A stretch of DNA of 64,000 bases. Source: Chloroflexota bacterium. Lineage in GTDB: Bacteria; Chloroflexota; Anaerolineae; Aggregatilineales; Ch27. Location: assembly GCA_019873685.1 (NCBI GenBank), contig JAIOAT010000010.1, positions 1 through 64,000 on the forward strand, written 5' to 3'. This document shows, in pieces, positions 1-8,351 of this stretch. How positions within the stretch are numbered: the stretch's first letter is position 1; each line of letters begins with the position of its first letter. The position numbers and the translations under genes are program-made. The notes under the pieces are model-generated. The model was not told the origin of the DNA, searched no databases, and saw only the letters and a program-made list of their open reading frames with translations.

Positions 1-135
1 CCCACGCAACGTGAATCTGTGTTATCGTATCCATTGCGGCTCCTGTGATCAGGTTGTTTGCTCGTCCTTACAACTCTATCACGGAGTCGCATTTCTATTG
101 AGAATACTGCGACATTCGCCGTGGCCGTCAGGTGG

Positions 136-165
136 TTGCGCAGGTTGGTCAGGTATGGCCATAAT
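136..165 (+). promoter_or_regulatory. weak promoter candidate upstream of histidine kinase
   Basis: TTGCGC and CATAAT are separated by 18 bp, about 35 bp before the kinase start. The rest of the first 200 bases shows no convincing gene or RNA; the short overlapping reading frames there lack coding character. The match is modest, so this is tentative. Confidence 0.25.
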
Positions 166-200
166 CAGGGCTACGCGCTGGCGCGCTGCATGGAGAACCT

Positions 201-1331
201 ATGGCGAACGCATCCTTACCGATCGACTACCGTGCTCTTCTGGACGGCATGGGGCAGGGCGTGCTGTTATTTGACGCTGATGGCCGGCTGCTGCTGGACA
301 ACCTGGCGGCGCGGGCGATTCTGGGCCAACATCTGCCGGCTGTCCGCGCTGGTGGATGGGAAGCTCTGGCGGCGCTGATGCAGGCCCCCTACGAAGGCAA
401 TCCGCCCGATCTGAACCTGCTGCGGGATCAGGCGCGGCGCACGCCCAACCCGATCCGTTTTTATACCCACCTGTCAGGGGCTACTGTGTCCTGCTGGATA
501 GCCGTGATCTATGGCCCCGGCGGAGCGACCCTGACGCTGATCAGCTTTGACCAGCCAGCCTGGGAAGCCATTACAGAACTGACGGCCATCTTCCGCCGGG
601 AAGCCAGTATGGTCATCTCCGCCACGCAGGGCCACGCCGAGCTGGTCACGCAATTACTGCACAAGCATGCCGATAGCCCGGATACTCAGGCGCTGGCGCG
701 GCGGGTCATGGGCTTCACCGGGATCATCGCCGCCCATACAGCGCGGCTGAAGCGCCTGATCGCCCAGCTGGAGCGGCTGGAAGCCATCCGTACCGGCGAC
801 CTGAAGAAGCAAGTCCGCGAACAGCGCCGCAAGGTCTACCTGGCCAACTTCATTGAAGACCTGCTGGACGAGTTCGCCGAAGAGTCGCTGGTTGATCCTG
901 ATATGGGGGCAATCGACCTGCGCGATCGCCTGGCGCTGACCGTGCCAGATGGCCTGCAGGTCCTGGCTTCTCCCGTGCGCCTGACCTACATCCTGCGCGA
1001 TGTGTTGCGCAATGCCGCCTGCTATAGCCCCGCCGAGACGCCCATTATCCTGACGGCGGCCTCCAGCCGTACCGGCGATACCGTCCAGATCAGCGTGATC
1101 GATCAGGGGTGCGGGATTCGCCAATCAGAGCAGGATCGGGTTTTCCAGCCGTTCCAGCGCTCGCGCCAGCCCCAGGTGATTGCTGTGGATGGCTACGGGC
1201 TGAGCCTGTATCTGGCCCGGATTGAACTGGAAGCAATGGGGGGGAGCATCGACTTCCAGAGCGAAGAAGGGGCAGGAAGCACCTTTACCCTCAGCCTCCC
1301 CACGCCTCCGCCCGGCAAGCCGCGTGACTGA
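201..1331 (+). CDS. atypical sensor histidine kinase, cytoplasmic PAS-like + HATPase
   Basis: The protein has 376 residues and no membrane segment, so it should be a soluble sensor kinase. Residues 10-120 look PAS-like. Residues 120-200 form the helical HisKA-like region and 250-368 the GHKL ATPase: N-box around N271, G1 DQGCG at 301-305, F-box FQPF at 315-318 and G2 GYGLSL at 331-336. When the HisKA segment is aligned through its conserved G-x-AEL stretch (144-148), the phospho-accepting histidine position is occupied by arginine, near 132-133. It may therefore use another acceptor or act as a non-autophosphorylating partner. The ATG start follows a GGAGA Shine-Dalgarno at 6 nt. No response regulator gene lies beside it. 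Confidence 0.8.
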   Translation: MANASLPIDYRALLDGMGQGVLLFDADGRLLLDNLAARAILGQHLPAVRAGGWEALAALMQAPYEGNPPDLNLLRDQARRTPNPIRFYTHLSGATVSCWIAVIYGPGGATLTLISFDQPAWEAITELTAIFRREASMVISATQGHAELVTQLLHKHADSPDTQALARRVMGFTGIIAAHTARLKRLIAQLERLEAIRTGDLKKQVREQRRKVYLANFIEDLLDEFAEESLVDPDMGAIDLRDRLALTVPDGLQVLASPVRLTYILRDVLRNAACYSPAETPIILTAASSRTGDTVQISVIDQGCGIRQSEQDRVFQPFQRSRQPQVIAVDGYGLSLYLARIELEAMGGSIDFQSEEGAGSTFTLSLPTPPPGKPRD

Positions 1332-1337
1332 ATGCAA

Positions 1338-1363
1338 AAGCCCCGCCAGCGATGACGGGGCTT
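1338..1363. terminator. bidirectional rho-independent terminator
   Basis: A perfect 8-bp stem (AAGCCCCG/CGGGGCTT) with a 10-nt loop lies between the convergent kinase and metK genes. The T-run is best on the minus strand (CTTTTGC), so it mainly ends metK transcripts. Confidence 0.7.
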
Positions 1364-1398
1364 CTGCCAGTAGCGGGAACCTCCAGAAGCGCCCGCTG

Positions 1399-2619
1399 TT
1401 AGGCCAGCCCGGCCTCCCGGCGCAGGAGCTCAGCCTTATCGGTGCGTTCCCAGCTCAGGTCAAGATCATCCCGACCAAAGTGGCCGTAAGCCGCCACCTG
1501 CTTGAAGACTGGCCGGCGCAGGCCCAGGTCGCGGATGATGGCCGCCGGACGCATATCGAAGTGGGCGCGGATCAGTTCCACGATCTTCTCGTCGCTGATC
1601 CGTCCGGTGCCGAATGTTTCCACCGCCAGGCTGGTAGGCCGGGCCACGCCAATGGCGTAGCTGACCTGCAACTCCACCCGCTCCGCCAGGCCAGCCGCGA
1701 CCAGATTCTTGCAGATGTAGCGGGCCATGTAAGCGCCGGAACGGTCGACCTTGGTGGCGTCCTTGCCGCTAAAGGCGCCGCCGCCATGCCGGGCCACGCC
1801 GCCATACGTGTCGACGATGATCTTGCGGCCGGTCAGACCGGCATCGCCCATCGGGCCGCCGATCACAAAGCGCCCCGTCGGGTTGACATAGATGCGGGTG
1901 CGGTCATCCAGCAGTTCCAGCGGCACCACCGCCCGGATGACATGCTCGATCACATCGGCCCGGATCTGTTCCTGGGCAACATCAGGCGCGTGCTGGGTGC
2001 TGACGACTACGGTATCCACCCGCTTGGGCTTGCCATAGGCGTATTCAACCGTGACCTGGCTCTTGCCGTCCGGGCGCAGGTAATCCAGCAGCCCGTTGCG
2101 GCGCACTTCCGCCAGCCGGCGAGCCAGCTTGTTGGCCAGGCTGATGGTCAGGGGCATGTATTCAGGCGTCTCGTTGCAGGCGAAACCGATCATCATACCC
2201 TGATCGCCCGCGCCAATCGCTTCGATCTCGGCGTCGGACATCTGACCTTCACGGGCCTCCAACGCCCGGTTGACGCCGAGGGCGATATCGGGACTCTGCT
2301 CTTTGATCGAGACGATCACCCCGCATGTTTCCGCGTCAAAGCCATACTTGGCGCGGGTATAGCCGATATCGCGCACGGTGTCGCGGGCGATCGTCGCAAT
2401 GTCAACGTACGTGCTGGTGGTGATTTCCCCCATCACCAGGATCAGCCCGGTGGTGACGGCCGTCTCGCAGGCCACGCGTGCGTTGGGATCGTCCTTGATG
2501 ATTGCGTCAAGGACGGCATCGGAAATCTGGTCACATAGCTTGTCTGGATGGCCTTCCGTGACGCTTTCCGAAGTAAAGAAGAAGTGGGGCGATGTCATGA
2601 AGGTGCTATTGCTGCTCAC
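1399..2619 (-). CDS. metK: S-adenosylmethionine synthetase
   Basis: This enzyme makes S-adenosylmethionine from methionine and ATP, releasing phosphate and diphosphate. The 406-residue protein has the usual family length. It carries the N-terminal [16 protein letters not shown] substrate/metal motif, the central GAGDQGMM motif and the C-terminal [19 protein letters not shown] phosphate-binding stretch. The start is GTG at 2619, placed by an AAGGAG Shine-Dalgarno exactly 8 nt upstream; an in-frame ATG seven codons later lacks such a site. A SAM-I riboswitch precedes the gene, so expression should fall when SAM is plentiful. Its transcript should end at the hairpin shared with the convergent kinase gene. 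Confidence 0.98.
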   Translation of the reverse strand: MSSNSTFMTSPHFFFTSESVTEGHPDKLCDQISDAVLDAIIKDDPNARVACETAVTTGLILVMGEITTSTYVDIATIARDTVRDIGYTRAKYGFDAETCGVIVSIKEQSPDIALGVNRALEAREGQMSDAEIEAIGAGDQGMMIGFACNETPEYMPLTISLANKLARRLAEVRRNGLLDYLRPDGKSQVTVEYAYGKPKRVDTVVVSTQHAPDVAQEQIRADVIEHVIRAVVPLELLDDRTRIYVNPTGRFVIGGPMGDAGLTGRKIIVDTYGGVARHGGGAFSGKDATKVDRSGAYMARYICKNLVAAGLAERVELQVSYAIGVARPTSLAVETFGTGRISDEKIVELIRAHFDMRPAAIIRDLGLRRPVFKQVAAYGHFGRDDLDLSWERTDKAELLRREAGLA

Positions 2620-2662
2620 AGGTCTTACTCCTTACTGGCTGATCGCCTGCTTGGGTGGGGGC

Positions 2663-2692
2663 AAAAAAAAGCCTCTTGCGGCAGACAAGAGA
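2663..2692 (-). terminator. riboswitch expression-platform terminator
   Basis: Reading on the minus strand, GTCTCTTG pairs with CAAGAGGC (8 bp, one G-U) and is followed by eight consecutive T. It lies between the SAM aptamer and metK, as expected for a transcription-attenuating expression platform. Confidence 0.9.
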
Positions 2693-2714
2693 CTTGACAG
2701 GTCGACTAAAGCTA

Positions 2715-2823
2715 TCATCTGTCAGGGTGTCTCCCTGCCGGACTTGGCACCTTCCTGACCTGCCTGCGCAGGCCAAGGGTTGCCGCGGTTTCACTGGGCC
2801 GGTCCCTCCACCGCTCTGGATGA
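2715..2823 (-). ncRNA. SAM-I (S-box) riboswitch aptamer controlling metK
   Basis: The minus strand shows S-box consensus blocks in order: AGAGcGGTGGAGGGA, GGCCC, GAAACC, GGCAACC, AAGGTGCcAAgTCC and GGCAGG. The P1 helix can close by TCATC (2819-2823) pairing with GATGA (2715-2719). A terminator with eight T follows, then metK. SAM binding should stabilise the aptamer and favour termination. The combination of conserved core, P1 pairing, terminator and target gene makes this call firm. Confidence 0.97.
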
Positions 2824-2849
2824 CGCATATCAGTTGTTAAACGCCGCGG

Positions 2850-2879
2850 ATAGTACCACGCTCGCCGCGCGATTGTCAA
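2850..2879 (-). promoter_or_regulatory. sigma-70-type promoter of the riboswitch-metK transcript
   Basis: On the minus strand TTGACA (perfect) and TACTAT are separated by 18 bp. This places the transcription start about 20 nt before the aptamer. Confidence 0.75.
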
Positions 2880-2934
2880 GCGTAGATGCGATCGTTGGTG
2901 GCGGCGCGCCCGTCGCCAGTTCAGCCAAAGAGTA

Positions 2935-2962
2935 TTGCTTTTTCCGCCCCCCCGGGTACACT
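2935..2962 (+). promoter_or_regulatory. promoter of the small unknown gene at 2991
   Basis: TTGCTT and TACACT are 16 bp apart, about 28 bp before the start codon. It is divergent from the metK promoter. Confidence 0.5.
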
Positions 2963-2990
2963 TGGGTTGAGCAGGCAAGGAGGTGTGTGC

Positions 2991-3341
2991 ATGGACCAGG
3001 GCAAGGACAACGCCCGACGGCTGGAATGGCTGGAGGAGTTCGAAGAGCTTGCCAACCTCAAGCTGACCGAAGGCTCGGCCTGCACCCAGATTCACCCCAT
3101 TGTTGAACGCTGGCTGGATAACCTCCTGGAGGGAGACCCGCCCGAATCGCGTGATGCGGTCTGGCAGGCGATGTCCTGCCTGACTACCGAGATTTTCCTC
3201 AGGCTGACCCCGCAGTCGATCGTCGACGTGCTGGAAGAGCACTTTGAGGAGGATGAAGTCTCGACCTGGCTGGAGAGTATCGTTCTCATTGGCCGTGCGT
3301 TCCAGATTGCCCTGGATCGGGGCGACCTGGATGACCTGTAA
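2991..3341 (+). CDS. small acidic helical protein of unknown function
   Basis: A 116-residue protein that I do not recognise. It is strongly acidic and predicted helical, with runs such as LEWLEEFEEL and LEEHFEEDE and no cysteine pairs, signal peptide or membrane span. A start at 2991 is well supported: AAGGAGGT lies 6 nt upstream of ATG, whereas the longer frame from 2886 has no ribosome site. It has its own promoter and a strong terminator, so it is probably a monocistronic cytosolic protein. No function is proposed. Confidence 0.75.
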   Translation: MDQGKDNARRLEWLEEFEELANLKLTEGSACTQIHPIVERWLDNLLEGDPPESRDAVWQAMSCLTTEIFLRLTPQSIVDVLEEHFEEDEVSTWLESIVLIGRAFQIALDRGDLDDL

Positions 3342-3366
3342 CCTGTACTCGTAGACTGTGCTGCTG

Positions 3367-3398
3367 ACGGGACGCCCGGACCGGGGCGTCCCGTTTAT
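3367..3398 (+). terminator. rho-independent terminator
   Basis: An 11-bp perfect stem (ACGGGACGCCC/GGGCGTCCCGT) with a 6-nt loop is followed by TTATTG. It closes the preceding small gene and may also serve the convergent surE. Confidence 0.75.
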
Positions 3399-3419
3399 TG
3401 TTCAGTCCTGCCCGCAGCG

Positions 3420-4250
3420 CTATTCGCCGTAGCGTAACTCACCCCGGATCAATTGCTGTAGCCGGAAAAGATCGGTCCGCGAGGTAATGTCCAGGCTGAG
3501 CGGAGTCACCGCCACCACGCCTTCGTGCAGAACCGCGTAGACATCCGAGTTCGGCTCGGCCCGCGAAGGATCGGCCATATACTCGTAGCCGAGCTTGCCG
3601 ATGTCGCTCAGCGCGATCCGTTCCGGGCGCGTCGGCCAGTAGACTCGCCGCCGGGAGAGTCGGGTGACTCGCCACGGGGTATCCGGTCGTGCCCCCGCTG
3701 GCACGTCTACCTTCAGGGCGTCTACATCATCCGGCAACCGCCGGTTCTCCAGCAGCCATGTTCCGAACAGGCGGGTGAAATGCGCCGCCGTAGAAAAATC
3801 AAGATCGGCGTAGGTCAGGTGCAAATCTTTGGGCGTCTGCAGGCTCATCGCCAGCGCCGGGATGCCCAGGCTGGCTCCCTCCAGGGCAGCGCCTACCGTC
3901 CCGGAGATCGTCGCGCCATTCCCGGCGTTCTCCCCATAGTTGATGCCCGACACCACCAGCGCCGGCAGGCGCGGCGCCAGCTCTAGCACACCATGCTGAA
4001 CCGCCTGCGCCGGTGTGCCGTCAACTGCGTAGACGGTGATCGTTTTGCCGTTGACGCGCCGACTCTGCTCATAGATGCGCCCTTCGCTGGTGACGGGCAG
4101 GCTGCGCCCCATACCGGACTGCTGCTCGCGCGGGGCGACGACCAGCACATCGGCGCAGTCTTCCAGCGCTTCCACGGCCGCCCATAGACCGGGCGACTGG
4201 ATTCCATCGTCATTGGTGAATAACACTAACGGACGTTGCTCGCTCAACAT
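3420..4250 (-). CDS. surE: 5'/3'-nucleotidase SurE
   Basis: SurE dephosphorylates nucleoside monophosphates and some short polyphosphates in a metal-dependent reaction, and is linked to stationary-phase survival. The 276-residue protein has the N-terminal metal motif TNDDG (12-16), the QQSGMGRS loop and the SGINYGENAG signature followed by SGTVGAALEG. The length is normal. The ATG at 4250 has a GCGAGG site just upstream. It stands alone between the small acidic gene and the divergent membrane protein gene. Confidence 0.95.
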   Translation of the reverse strand: MLSEQRPLVLFTNDDGIQSPGLWAAVEALEDCADVLVVAPREQQSGMGRSLPVTSEGRIYEQSRRVNGKTITVYAVDGTPAQAVQHGVLELAPRLPALVVSGINYGENAGNGATISGTVGAALEGASLGIPALAMSLQTPKDLHLTYADLDFSTAAHFTRLFGTWLLENRRLPDDVDALKVDVPAGARPDTPWRVTRLSRRRVYWPTRPERIALSDIGKLGYEYMADPSRAEPNSDVYAVLHEGVVAVTPLSLDITSRTDLFRLQQLIRGELRYGE

Positions 4251-4420
4251 AACCTCGCTGTTTCGCTATACATACGGACTTGCGCTATCTATTTTACGGC
4301 TGAGCAGTTAAATCCCCATGAACGTTGCCCGAAGAATCGGTTAAGACCGCTTAGCTCATCCATTCGTTAGCAGGTGCGACCGCTGCGCAACGGCGGTGGG
4401 CAGGGCAGGTGAGGGCCGGG

Positions 4421-4426
4421 TACAAT
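4421..4426 (+). promoter_or_regulatory. possible -10 box for the gene at 4490
   Basis: TACAAT lies 63 bp before the start codon, matching the -10 form seen repeatedly in this window. No good -35 is present. Confidence 0.3.
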
Positions 4427-4489
4427 GGAACCGTTCCGGCGCGCCCTGTACCTTGTATTTCTTGCCGGGAGGGTGGATAGGATGGCTTC

Positions 4490-5518
4490 ATGAAACGCTG
4501 GCGAAATCTGGCGCTGGGTCTGGTCTTCAGCGCGCTCTTCCTGTGGCTGGCTTTGCGCGATCTGGACTGGTCGGCAGTAGGACGCACGCTGGCCAGCGCC
4601 CGCTGGGGCTATCTGCTCCCGGCAGCCGGAATCTGGACGCTGGGGTTGGCCGCGCGGGCGGTGCGCTGGCGTATCCTGCTGGGGGGACAGGTTGGCTTTG
4701 GCCGCACTTTCCACGTGCTCAACATCGGCTTTCTGATCAACAATACCCTCCCATTCCGTGTCGGGGACCTCAGCCGCGCTTATCTGGTCAGCCGCAATGG
4801 GGGAGGCCCCTCGGGCTGGGCGGCGCTCAGTACCGTCGTCGCCGAGCGAATCGTCGATATGCTGGCCGTGGTCATCCTGCTGGTAGCGGTGCTGCCCGCG
4901 CTGACCATCGACCGCGCCGCCGTCAACGGCGGGCTGCTGATGGGCGCGGTGGCCGTTGTCGGATTTGTCGTTTTGCTTGTACTGGCTCACACCCCTGAGC
5001 GAACACTTGACTTACTTCAGCGGTTGAGCGACCGGCTGCCTCTGCTGAAGCGCGCTCCGCTGGATGATCTCCTTGCCCGCCTGCTGGCAGGCCTGCGCCC
5101 GCTGACTGCCTGGCGCGGCCTGCTGGCGACCATCCTGTGGACAGCCCTGGCCTGGGCGCTCTCTGTTGCCGGGTCATGGGTATTGGCTCAGGTCTTCCCC
5201 ACTTTGCCGCAGAGCGCAGAAATGCGGGCGGCGCTTACCCTGTCGGTGGTCGCCGCCTCGTTCAGTATCATCATCCCTTTTACGCTGGCCAGCGTAGGGC
5301 CGTTTGAAGCTGCCGCGATCTTTGCCCTGCTAACCGTGCGCACGCCCCAGGAAGTAGCCGCCGCTTATGCGGTTGTCTGGCACGCCGGGACGGTCGTCAC
5401 CTATACTCTGTGGGGTATTGCGGGCATCCTGGCTCTGGGGGTCTCCGTCAGCCAGATCCGGCAGGGAGCCATGGTCGCCGCGAGCGCCTCCGGGGCCCCA
5501 ACCGACTCCCCCACCTGA
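4490..5518 (+). CDS. lysylphosphatidylglycerol synthase TM-region / UPF0104 membrane protein
   Basis: A 342-residue integral membrane protein with about eight hydrophobic segments. Family signatures are visible: LFLWLALRDLDW near the N-terminus, RAVRWRILL, the conserved FxxGFxxNNTLPFRxGDxxRAYL block (about 77-102) and ERIVDMLAVVILL. Proteins of this fold (AglD/YbhN-like) occur beside glycosyltransferases and are suspected of lipid or glycan-lipid handling; no lysyl-transfer domain is attached. It is convergent with, and ends 1 bp from, a membrane glycosyltransferase gene. The exact substrate is unknown. Confidence 0.88.
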   Translation: MKRWRNLALGLVFSALFLWLALRDLDWSAVGRTLASARWGYLLPAAGIWTLGLAARAVRWRILLGGQVGFGRTFHVLNIGFLINNTLPFRVGDLSRAYLVSRNGGGPSGWAALSTVVAERIVDMLAVVILLVAVLPALTIDRAAVNGGLLMGAVAVVGFVVLLVLAHTPERTLDLLQRLSDRLPLLKRAPLDDLLARLLAGLRPLTAWRGLLATILWTALAWALSVAGSWVLAQVFPTLPQSAEMRAALTLSVVAASFSIIIPFTLASVGPFEAAAIFALLTVRTPQEVAAAYAVVWHAGTVVTYTLWGIAGILALGVSVSQIRQGAMVAASASGAPTDSPT

Positions 5519-5519
5519 G

Positions 5520-6998
5520 TCATGCAGATACCCGTTTGCGCACAGAGACCTGCTCTGTCCTGGCGCGCCAGTGCAGCTGCAGGCCCTCCAGCAGGCTCCA
5601 GCCGCTCACCAGACCAAAAGCGAATACATACACGGCCATGAATGGGGCCAGCGACGGTACATGGTGGTGGGCCAGGCTCAATGCCAGTATGGCATACAGC
5701 GTCAGGAAAACTTCCCCCGGCAGCAGCCAGCCCTGTTGCAGGGCATAGCTGCTCTGCCGCCAGGAAAGGTTGCGGAACTTGGGAGTCCGGCGAAACTCAT
5801 TAGGTTCGCCGCGCAGGGCCGCCAGGACGGCCAGTGTGTTACGCAGGGCCAGTCCGGTGCCCAGCCCCATCAACACCGGGAAGATCAGGATGCGCCGGGG
5901 CCAATCATCATACAGCACCATTTGCCCGGCCAGGTAGAGCATTGGCGGGGCAAAGCCGAGCAACCCCAGAGATGCCAGGGGTAAGCTGCCCAGGCGACCG
6001 GCCAGCAACAGCGGAACCGTGAGCAGGAGGAGAAGGAGCATCAGAGGATGCGTCAGATACTGGGCCAGGTGCAGCGTCCCCATCAGCTTCTGCAACAGAC
6101 TCAGACGGCTACGCCATAGCGCCGGGCCGTGGAGCAACAGGTTCTGTGTGGTGCCCTTGGCCCAGCGGCTCTGCTGCTGGGTGTATGCGGCGATCTGCGG
6201 GGGGATTTCAGCAGGCACTACGATATTTGGCAGGTACAGAAAGCGCCAGCCATTGAGCTGGGCGCGGTAACTCAGGTCCAGGTCTTCGGCCAGCGTCGCC
6301 GCGGACCATCCGCCCGCCGCCTTGATGCAGGCTACCCGCCATACACCCGCTGATCCGCTGAAGTTCAGCAGCAGCCCACCCCGTGAGCGGGCTGTTTGCT
6401 CAATCGCAAAATGCCCGTCCAGGCTCAATGCCTGTGCGCGTGTCAGGGCGTTCTCCAGCGCGTTCAGGTGGCCCCAGCGCGTCTGCACCATGCCGAGTTG
6501 CTCATCAGCGCAGAAGAACGGCACCACCCGCCGCAAAAAATCGGGCGGCGGGACGAAGTCTGCATCAAACACTGCTACGAGATCAGCACTCTGTCGCTTG
6601 AGACCTTCCTCCAGCGCCCCGGCTTTGTACCCCCGGCGCTCCACCCGCCGGATGTGCGCCATCGCGTAGCCAAGCGCGCTGTAGTGAGCGACCAGGCGGG
6701 CGATCAGTTCGCTGGTTTCATCCGTTGAGTCGTCCAATACCTGCACGAACAGGCGATCGCGCGGGTAGTCCAGCGCCGCCACCGCGTCAATCAGACGCGC
6801 GATAACCGCCCGTTCGTTATAGACTGGCAATTGCACCAGCACACGCGGCCAGTCGCTAGGGATTACCGATGGCGGTAGAGGGCGGGCGCGTCCCCACCGC
6901 CAGAGCACCAGCAGTACCAGCGCGCCCAGGGCATAAAGTGAGAGCAAAAGCGCGCTAACCACATAGAGGCCAACCAGGACTCCAATGAGGATGTGCAT
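5520..6998 (-). CDS. membrane family-2 glycosyltransferase (CslA/BcsA-like)
   Basis: A processive-type GT2 enzyme of 492 residues. An N-terminal membrane helix (about 5-33) is followed by the GT-A domain: QLPVYNE (56-62), the LDDSTD nucleotide motif (88-93), DAD (145-147), the catalytic-base motif AEDLD (237-241) and QQQSRW (274-279). C-terminal helices follow. The order is typical of glucomannan/cellulose-synthase-like enzymes, which polymerise sugars from nucleotide donors while extruding the product. No PilZ domain or cellulose operon partners are present, so the polymer is unknown. The start codon lacks a strong Shine-Dalgarno. Confidence 0.88.
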   Translation of the reverse strand: MHILIGVLVGLYVVSALLLSLYALGALVLLVLWRWGRARPLPPSVIPSDWPRVLVQLPVYNERAVIARLIDAVAALDYPRDRLFVQVLDDSTDETSELIARLVAHYSALGYAMAHIRRVERRGYKAGALEEGLKRQSADLVAVFDADFVPPPDFLRRVVPFFCADEQLGMVQTRWGHLNALENALTRAQALSLDGHFAIEQTARSRGGLLLNFSGSAGVWRVACIKAAGGWSAATLAEDLDLSYRAQLNGWRFLYLPNIVVPAEIPPQIAAYTQQQSRWAKGTTQNLLLHGPALWRSRLSLLQKLMGTLHLAQYLTHPLMLLLLLLTVPLLLAGRLGSLPLASLGLLGFAPPMLYLAGQMVLYDDWPRRILIFPVLMGLGTGLALRNTLAVLAALRGEPNEFRRTPKFRNLSWRQSSYALQQGWLLPGEVFLTLYAILALSLAHHHVPSLAPFMAVYVFAFGLVSGWSLLEGLQLHWRARTEQVSVRKRVSA

Positions 6999-7105
6999 AA
7001 GTTATGTGTCTTGCTCGGCGTGATCCTCCTCGAACAGGCCCGAGCAGCCAGCTACCACGTGATGAAAGCCAACCTGTCCGGAACTACTGGTTATCCGCGC
7101 TTTGA

Positions 7106-8293
7106 TCAGCCCCGTGCCTGCAGGCGACTCAGGCGTTCCTCTGCTACCCTCAGTGTATCCTCACGTTTGCAGAAAGTGAAGCGCACCAACTTTTGCCCCT
7201 CGGTGCGGTGGTCCGGGCTATAAAAGGGTGTGAGCGGAATACAGGCGACACCATATGCCGTGACCAGATGCCGGGCAAAAGCGAGGTCGTCCCCGGAGAA
7301 GACGCGGCTAAAATCCACCACCAGGTAGAACGCTCCCAGCTGATCCGGCAACAGCACTTCCAGTCCGGCCTGGTGCATTATCCGCAACAGGATATCCCGA
7401 CGCAATCCATAAAAAGCCCGCAGATCGTCATAGAACGACTGCGGGAAAGCCAGGGCGGTCGCCACCGCCTCCTGTAAGGGATGGGCGGTGGCGAACATGC
7501 TGAATTCATGAACGCGCCGGATCCCTTCCAGCAGGGTCGATGGTGCGATGCACCAGCCTATTTTGAAGCCGGTCACGCCGAAGGTCTTGCCGGCGCTGCT
7601 CAACGTCACCGTACGCTCTGCCATGCCGGGCAGCGTGGCCAGCCGGACATGCGTTGCGCCATCATAGAGCAGATGCTCGTAGACTTCATCGACGATGGCG
7701 ATCGCATCCCAGCGCTGGCATAGCTCAGCGATGAGCGCCAGCTCTTCCTGGCTGAAGACCTTGCCGGTGGGGTTATGGGGTGTGTTGACGAGGATGGCCC
7801 GCGTCCGGGAATTGAAGGCTCCGGCCAGTTCATCCGGGTCAAACGCCCAGCGCGGGGGGTGCAGGGTGACATAGCGGGGCACAGCGCCGGCCATCTCGAT
7901 GTTTGGCACATAGGTATCGAAAAACGGCTCAAAGACGATGACCTCGTCGCCGGGGTTCACCAGGCCCAGGATGGCATAGAAGACACCCAGCGAGGCCCCG
8001 GCCACGACCAGTACATCCGTCTCAGGATCGACAAGCTGACTGTAATGACCACGGGCATGTTCGGCGACAGCCAGCCGCAGGGCGGGGGTCCCGATAGAGG
8101 GCGCATACCAGGCTGTCTGGCCGGAGCGTAGCGCCTCTACGGCGGACTGGATCACTTCCGGCGGTGCGTCAAAATCCGGCGCGCCTTGCCCCAGGTTGAC
8201 CGCCTGATGCTGGCGCGCCAGAGCATTGATTTCCGCAAAAACGCTCGGCCCCAGGTTATTCACCCGATCAGCCATCAGTCTCATGATCATCAC
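7106..8293 (-). CDS. PLP-dependent class I/II aminotransferase
   Basis: A fold-type I aminotransferase of 395 residues. Visible features include NLGQGAPDFDAP (33-44), the Tyr/Ala-rich YAPSIGTPALR loop, NTPHNPTG (170-177), VDEVYEHL (201-208) and the Schiff-base lysine in SSAGKTFGVTGFKIGW (K236). The sequence resembles the kynurenine/glutamine/methionine aminotransferase branch, but the amino donor cannot be told from sequence alone. GTG at 8293 and ATG at 8290 or 8284 are all possible starts. Two copies of a 9-bp sequence with a -10-like core lie just upstream. Confidence 0.92.
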   Translation of the reverse strand: MMIMRLMADRVNNLGPSVFAEINALARQHQAVNLGQGAPDFDAPPEVIQSAVEALRSGQTAWYAPSIGTPALRLAVAEHARGHYSQLVDPETDVLVVAGASLGVFYAILGLVNPGDEVIVFEPFFDTYVPNIEMAGAVPRYVTLHPPRWAFDPDELAGAFNSRTRAILVNTPHNPTGKVFSQEELALIAELCQRWDAIAIVDEVYEHLLYDGATHVRLATLPGMAERTVTLSSAGKTFGVTGFKIGWCIAPSTLLEGIRRVHEFSMFATAHPLQEAVATALAFPQSFYDDLRAFYGLRRDILLRIMHQAGLEVLLPDQLGAFYLVVDFSRVFSGDDLAFARHLVTAYGVACIPLTPFYSPDHRTEGQKLVRFTFCKREDTLRVAEERLSRLQARG

Positions 8294-8297
8294 CCCA

Positions 8298-8325
8298 CAT
8301 CATAGCCTGGTTCCTGCATCATAGC
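8298..8325 (-). repeat. 9-bp direct repeat with tandem -10-like cores upstream of aminotransferase gene
   Basis: CATCATAGC occurs at 8298-8306 and 8317-8325 with a 19-bp period; on the minus strand each copy contains TATGAT. These could be alternative -10 boxes or an operator pair. The evidence is weak. Confidence 0.3.
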
Positions 8326-8351
8326 GCAGCAGCGATCAAAACAAATCATGC

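Noticed and set aside
1..200. Short overlapping plus-strand frames before the kinase
   Set aside because: No ribosome sites and no protein-like composition; the region looks like a leader/promoter.
1222..2538. 438-codon plus-strand open frame
   Set aside because: It lies antisense over metK, whose motifs and riboswitch are unmistakable; long antisense frames are common at this GC content.
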